A stretch of DNA of 64,000 nt from Neckera pumila (taxonomy: Eukaryota; Streptophyta; Bryopsida; Hypnales; Neckeraceae), in NCBI GenBank assembly GCA_963969595.1, contig OZ018408.1, positions 11,839,823-11,903,822 of the forward strand. The letters are read 5' to 3'. Under the pieces are notes generated by a model. It was not told the origin of the DNA and did not search any database. It saw only the letters and a list, made by a program, of their open reading frames with translations. Below, piece by piece: positions 59,036 to 64,000 of this stretch. Both the position numbers and the translations under genes were made by a program. Every line of letters starts with the position of its first letter. Within the stretch, counting starts at the first letter, position 1.

Positions 59036-60878
59036 GGCAATATAGCAATTTTGGGCAGCTCACTAAGAATGGAATTTTCTGTTTTTTTCTTTGAAATTTT
59101 CACACATGTGGTTGAGGTGTTTGTTTAACATGCAATAATTTTCACAACTTTTGACTATATGGTTAACCCCTAAAGGACCAAGGCCCTTTTCCTGCCAAAA
59201 AACACTCAAAACTGCCATTTCTATAGTAAAAAGTTAAAAATTTTGAAAAATGTTTTTTTTTTCACATCTAACCGTAGGATCTTACACCTAACTAGTATAA
59301 GAGTGTGTGGAAAAAATTTCAGAATTTTTGACCGCACAGATTGCAAGATATTTGCGTTTAAAGTGAAAAAAACAAGATTTTCAACACATTGCGGGACTAG
59401 ATTTTTTGACTTTGAACATTTTTAACTTAAAACTCTTGCACTACAGAGTTTTGAGCTTTAAATTTTTGTAGTGGATAATTGAGTTGAGATTCTAGGAAAA
59501 AAAAAAAGTTCAAAAAAACTTAATTATCATTCTTTAAAAAATTGTTAAATAGAAGTAGATACGAGATAGAAGGAAAATCTAAAATATCCATATATTTTGA
59601 ATGAAATTAAAATGCACTAATCCCAATGGTGAGATTGTTCATACAAGTAATATAAACCATGGAAAAAAAAAAAATGAAAAATTTGAAAAATTGCATTCAG
59701 AAATGCATCCTAGAAGTTATTTTTTCAAGAAGATGCTCTAATTGCCCAAAAAACAAGAATGTCCATAACTTTCTTATAACAAATCCAAATGAAATGAATC
59801 AAAGCTTTCCAAATAGGCAAAAATATAATCTATGAGAAAAAAAATATAAAAAAAAAAATTCAAATTTTTGTCCATTTTTTTTTGCTGCCCAGGCTGCCCG
59901 CCATCCCCTATTTTGAGCTTATTTGGTCATAACTTTTGTTCTCGGGCACCGATTGTGAAAAAAATTATATTTCCACGAAGCTAATCAGATTTTCTATCTC
60001 CAAAAAAACTTTCAAAAAATCCAAAGAAAATTTCAGCCCGTAGGTACCTACCCAAAAATGCATTTGTCCCCCGAAGGGACAATGGTCCTTTAGGGGTTAA
60101 AAAATTGTTGTATAATTTGTAGTTTATGTTGTTCCTTGGGCAACTGAAAAAAATGGCTTTGAAAAAAATAAAAGTTTGAATTTGATTACCTAGATTTGTA
60201 TATACATAGAAAGCTTTGAATCATTCCATTTTGATTGACAAGATGAAAATAATTACAAATTTTAGCTTCTAGGCAATCATGGAATCTTTATTCTATAATA
60301 AGCTTTGAAGTCCTTTATTTAATTCAATTTTCAAAATTTTAGAAAATAAAATAAAATCATTAGATGAAGATTGTTTATCATAATTACATCCATTGGGATT
60401 ATGATTTTTCAATTCCATAACTAAATTCTTAACAAGTAACTATTTTAAATCATATTCTATTTCTTTCTATTTACAAATTCTTTCTAAGCATGAAGATGAA
60501 ATGTTTTTTGTTGAAATTTTATATATGTACTTCCATTTTCTTCTTCAGCATAAGTTGAAATTTCATATATGTATTTCCAACTTATTCATCAGCATAATGT
60601 ATAGAGTAATAAGTTGTAGAACCTACACATTTATTTGTAAAACGTGTGAAAGATGAAACCTAACCATATAGGAAGAGTTGAAATCCAAGCATCTTGATCT
60701 TACAATAGGTAAGGTTTCTTATTCTGAAATTTTAGGAAGGTGTACTCTAACAAGTGAACTAAAGGATCCTATTGTTGGATTTGTTAATGAATAAATATAG
60801 ATGAAGACTTTAGTCTTTCTTTGGGTTTTGAATACTTTGAAGCAGTTTTGGGCCAAAAACATTAAACTGCTTTAGGGG
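59014..60878. mobile_element. TTAA-family element, copy D, interrupted by copy C
   Basis: TTAA at 59010-59013 and 60879-60882. The left end is diverged and the right end reads CTGCTTTAGGGG. Subtracting copy C and one TTAA leaves 931 bp, the family length. The interior after the insert shares GAAAGCTTTGAATCATTCCA with copy B. Confidence 0.7.
59167..60096. mobile_element. TTAA-flanked TIR element, copy C (930 bp), nested in copy D
   Basis: TTAA at 59163-59166 and 60097-60100; ends CCCCTAAAGGACCAAGGCC and GGTCCTTTAGGGG. It is the best-preserved copy, aligning in inverse orientation with copy A (CAGCCCGTAGGTACCTACCC near 60032 against GGGCAGGTACCTATGGGCTG near 3510). Confidence 0.85.
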
Positions 60879-60999
60879 TTAACAGACATGTGAAAACACT
60901 TTTATTTCATGTTCTTCGTAGAATCTTTTTATCATAAAGTTATTAAGGCCCAATTTATACCAAATCTACATGTGAGGGGGCCAAATATTTAAAGGTTTT

Positions 61000-61640
61000 T
61001 TATTGTTTGAAATCAAAAAGCCCTTGAAAAAATATATTTATACAAGGAAATGAGAGGTCATGGGTATCATCCAGTGAGCAAAAATCAAGCACTTATGCCA
61101 CCCAAAGGCCATAGTTCAAAACAGAATTCATCAAGTAATACAAAAGAATCATAGTACGTCAAATAAATTTTAAAATTTTTTGTTTTTCATAGAAAGTATT
61201 TTTGTCTATATAGAAAGATTGATCCAATCCATTTGGATTAGTGATTAGAAAGTTATGGAAAATCTTGATTTTTAGGTAATCTAAGCATTATCTCAAAAAA
61301 ACAACTTGTAAGATTTATTTTTTAACACAATTTTCACAATTAAACAGATAAACTCAATAGGGTTTAGTTGGCTTTCTAGAACAATCTTACCATTGGATTA
61401 TTGCTTTTCAATTCCATTTTAAAACTATTAACAATTTGGAAACATACAACCTTGTATTTACTTCTATTTAACCCCTAAAGGACTAGGAGTATAAAAAACA
61501 ATATTATAAAAGCCACATGGTGGCCTTGTGGTCTTTTAGAGGTTCACAATTTCAAAAGTTTTTTGCACTTTGAAATACAAATGGCAATTTCAATTGATTT
61601 TTATGGGAATACAACAACAACTTGGGAGTTTAGGAGTTAA
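61000..61640. mobile_element. Degenerate TTAA-family remnants
   Basis: About 61170-61470 resembles the middle of copy A (TTGTCTATATAGAAAGATTGA; AGAACAATCTTACCATTGG). A TTAA-bounded 165-bp piece at 61472-61636 has AACCCCTAAAGGACTAGGAG and GGGAGTTTAGGAGTTAA ends. Confidence 0.5.
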
Positions 61641-61985
61641 GATCCGGCCTCCATTAATGTTTGTTTGTTTTTCTTAAAACTCCAAAGATCTTACAATTAG
61701 ATCTATTTTCTATCCAAAAGTCTATACTCCAAAGTGAGGTGTTCCAATTTTTTATTGGCTCAAAATTTTGAGGTTCTTTTGCAATACAATTTTGCAATGC
61801 AAGGAGCAAAAATGTTTTAGCAGATACAATAATTCAACGATTAAGTTATGTAAAATCGATTAATAATTTAACATTTTATTGAGACCCGTCAATAAATTAA
61901 TGTATGTCTTCTGTCGTACTTAGAAGCATGATGTCAAATCCCATTCAACCCAGTCTCAGGTTTAGAACCCGACTTTCTTGCCTTA

Positions 61986-62390
61986 GAGCATTGCCACCTA
62001 TTCACGGTCAAAACAGCTCGGGGAATGGGGTAGCCCGGGCACGGAAGAAGCCGGGTCACTTCCATCTGCCATCCATTCACGGGAAAGAAGACACGCCAAA
62101 GGGAGTCAATTACAAACATTAATGTTTTGTCATTGTAAAGAACCAATCAACATGTGGGTTTATTAAAAAAGTATAAAAAATAGCTCCAAAATCAAGAAAT
62201 TCGACAAGATCTTGCAAAGTCAATGCATGGCGGTTGGATGGCAAGGACACTCGCCTACCGTTTGGAGAGAGAAATTTCCCGTGACCGGTCTCTTTTTGGA
62301 GCTTTCCCGTGAATGGGTGGCTCATTTTTTTCCTCCCAGCCCCGCCTAAACCCCGGCCGAGAGCTTGACAGTGAATGGGTGGCGATGCTC
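61986..62390. mobile_element. PIF/Harbinger-type MITE, 405 bp, TSD TTA
   Basis: The left end GAGCATTGCCACCTATTCAC is inverted at the right as GTGAATGGGTGGCGATGCTC, with TTA at 61983-61985 and 62391-62393. Internal CCATTCACGGGAAAG and CTTTCCCGTGAATGG repeats extend the foldback. It is GC-rich relative to its surroundings. Confidence 0.8.
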
Positions 62391-62393
62391 TTA

Positions 62394-64000
62394 CAAAACA
62401 AAAGCAAACAATTGAGTGTAGATATCTGAACGGGCAGGCAACCACATTTAGCCTCTATCAAGGTGGTACTGTAGCCTAACTAGGCATATTCTAATTTTGT
62501 CAAGTTGATTTCGATGAGTGAGGGACACAAAACTTAGTACTCAGTCACTAGTAATTAAAATCAAGAATCAATTTTATTCAGTTATTGTCATTGCGACCAG
62601 GAGCATCATGTTGTGAAGGGACATGCTGCATTCTTCATTCTCTTTATTAGTATGGATTAACATCCGCACCACTGTGGCGATCTACAGTACTACAGTGCTA
62701 TATTGTACAGTAGTGCAGTTGAGTCTGCAATTTCCTAGAGTCCCGTCCATCTCCGGAGTCCGTCCCGACGGAGCATTGCAGTTCAATTCAGGCTTGGGGG
62801 GAGTAATAAAACCAAATTGCTCCAATACACTCTTCATTTTATTTATTTATTTTTAACGATAGGAGAAACCATTGCATTTGAAAAACACCACAATACAAGA
62901 CAGCCAAGTCAAAAGTAGCACAATGAAGAAAAACGGGCACATACAAGGAAAGTCACAATTGAACTACAAAAAGGAGCTAGGAAGGGGAAGAATCTTGTTC
63001 CAAATGTTATGGTCACCGTTCCTATAAAGAAGGCGACCCATTTCTGACCGTCAATCCATTCTCACAGATTAGACTTCTCCATTTCAAATCAGCAATATTG
63101 TAAGTGACACCTCACATACAGCATGGCCAATAAGAGCTCAAGAAATGTTTGGAAGGTGTACATTGAGTTTATAAAATGATCACAATATGTATATTGAGAC
63201 AACTACATTGGTTTTGTAAGCAGCCTATGGTTAGAAATGAATTTGCCTATAAGTTGAGAATGGGACAAATAGAATCTTTGGAAAAAAAATTCATAGTAAT
63301 TTTGTATTTGAGGGATAAATGTCAAAAATTATGAATCCTTCTTAAATTTGTTTTTCTACATGAGAATTTTTTTCCTCAACCTTTTCCATACTAGAGATAG
63401 GCTGAACAGCTTAAGTGGTTGGAAATAGGTTGTCATCCTAATAAGCAAGAACATAGGAATGAATCTAGGTTTTATCAAACTTCATGTAGAATTGGCCTGA
63501 TGAGGGTGTTGGCACATTCTTCATTCATGACAACCATTGGACTAGTGTTATTAATAATTTGTGGTCATTTCCATTGTATGCTATACATTGGTTCCATAAC
63601 AATATTGTTTGAAATGCTACACTAAATATGATCGAGAGTGTAGGTTCACAATATTTTAATACTACAGTATTAAAATAATTCAATTGTCACACTGTGATGA
63701 ATGACTAACCATTGTTGTGTCTCTCTAAGTTGTAAACTTGTAATCACTCTCATTCTATAGTACTTATACATTCTATACATTGGTTCCAAAATGAAATCAT
63801 TGTTGCAAGAAAGGAAGGCATAAAATGACATCACTTGTCATTGTGAGGCATCAATTATTTTATAATGCATTTCCATTTCAATAACTATAGCTGAACAATA
63901 ACCTAAGTGTCATTAAATAATTAGAATTCCAAAATGACAAGTAATGTCATTCTAGGGGAGTCATTCGATGAGACCTTTTCCACTAGCGCATTTAAAATGC
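62394..64000. other. Gene-free AT-rich DNA at the right edge
   Basis: Short hydrophobic or low-complexity frames only. There are small palindromes such as AATGACAAGTAATGTCATT near 63940. No gene was recognised. Confidence 0.5.

Noticed and set aside
62670..62780. Possible miRNA-like hairpin around CAGTACTACAGTGC
   Set aside because: Arms pair poorly once written out and no regular stem of 20 bp forms.
1..64000. CRISPR arrays, bacterial operons, rRNA or tRNA genes
   Set aside because: Repeats are minisatellites or TE ends, genes are spliced, and no cloverleaf or rRNA motif was noticed by eye; tRNAscan-SE was not available.

Overview
The window looks like a TE-dense, AT-rich nuclear region of a land plant. 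The evidence is spliced GT-AG genes, a plant-type SET-domain methyltransferase, a Ty1/Copia remnant, CACTA-, PIF/Harbinger- and TTAA-type DNA elements, and telobox-like AAACCCTAA promoter motifs. The DUF7869-type and DDE-like transposon proteins resemble families I associate with non-seed plants and charophytes, so a fern, lycophyte or bryophyte is my guess. The species cannot be fixed from sequence alone.

Layout. 1-2.4 kb: the 3' three exons of a SETD6-like protein-lysine methyltransferase, the only apparently intact host gene. 2.8-5.0 kb: a PIF/Harbinger-like non-autonomous element (TAA duplication) with a TTAA-flanked element nested inside. 5.5-8.0 kb: small foldback elements, including two CACTA-type MITEs. 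8.2-15.6 kb: one decayed Copia element, split by about 4.5 kb of gene-free DNA and further cut by a MITE. 15.8-19.7 kb: nested TIR elements, an LTR-like stretch, another TTAA element and a foldback.

20.5-58.4 kb: candidate giant DNA transposon of about 37.9 kb. Its proposed ends are a 24-bp inverted repeat matching at 23/24 positions. A decayed DUF7869-type gene reads outward at the left end. A decayed gene of about 1,500 codons, with an acidic tail and a possible methyltransferase-like segment, reads outward at the right end. Between them sits a second, self-contained element of 14,354 bp (27303-41656) with perfect 29-bp inverted ends and a possible AAAT duplication. It carries two convergent spliced genes: a coiled-coil/RING-like protein (+) and a DDE-like transposase (-). 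These two unrelated genes carry the same roughly 1.1-kb, minisatellite-rich intron sequence, each copy in the sense direction of its host gene. In one gene it is the exact intron. In the other it lies inside an older short intron between 18-bp direct repeats, as if the intron had moved.

58.9-64 kb: more TTAA-family elements (one nested in another), a PIF/Harbinger-like MITE and gene-free AT-rich DNA.

The TE genes are long single frames broken by few indels and many in-frame stops (13 seen), so they are recent but inactivated. Nested TTAA insertions give internal empty-site evidence for an exact TTAA duplication, the piggyBac-type signature.
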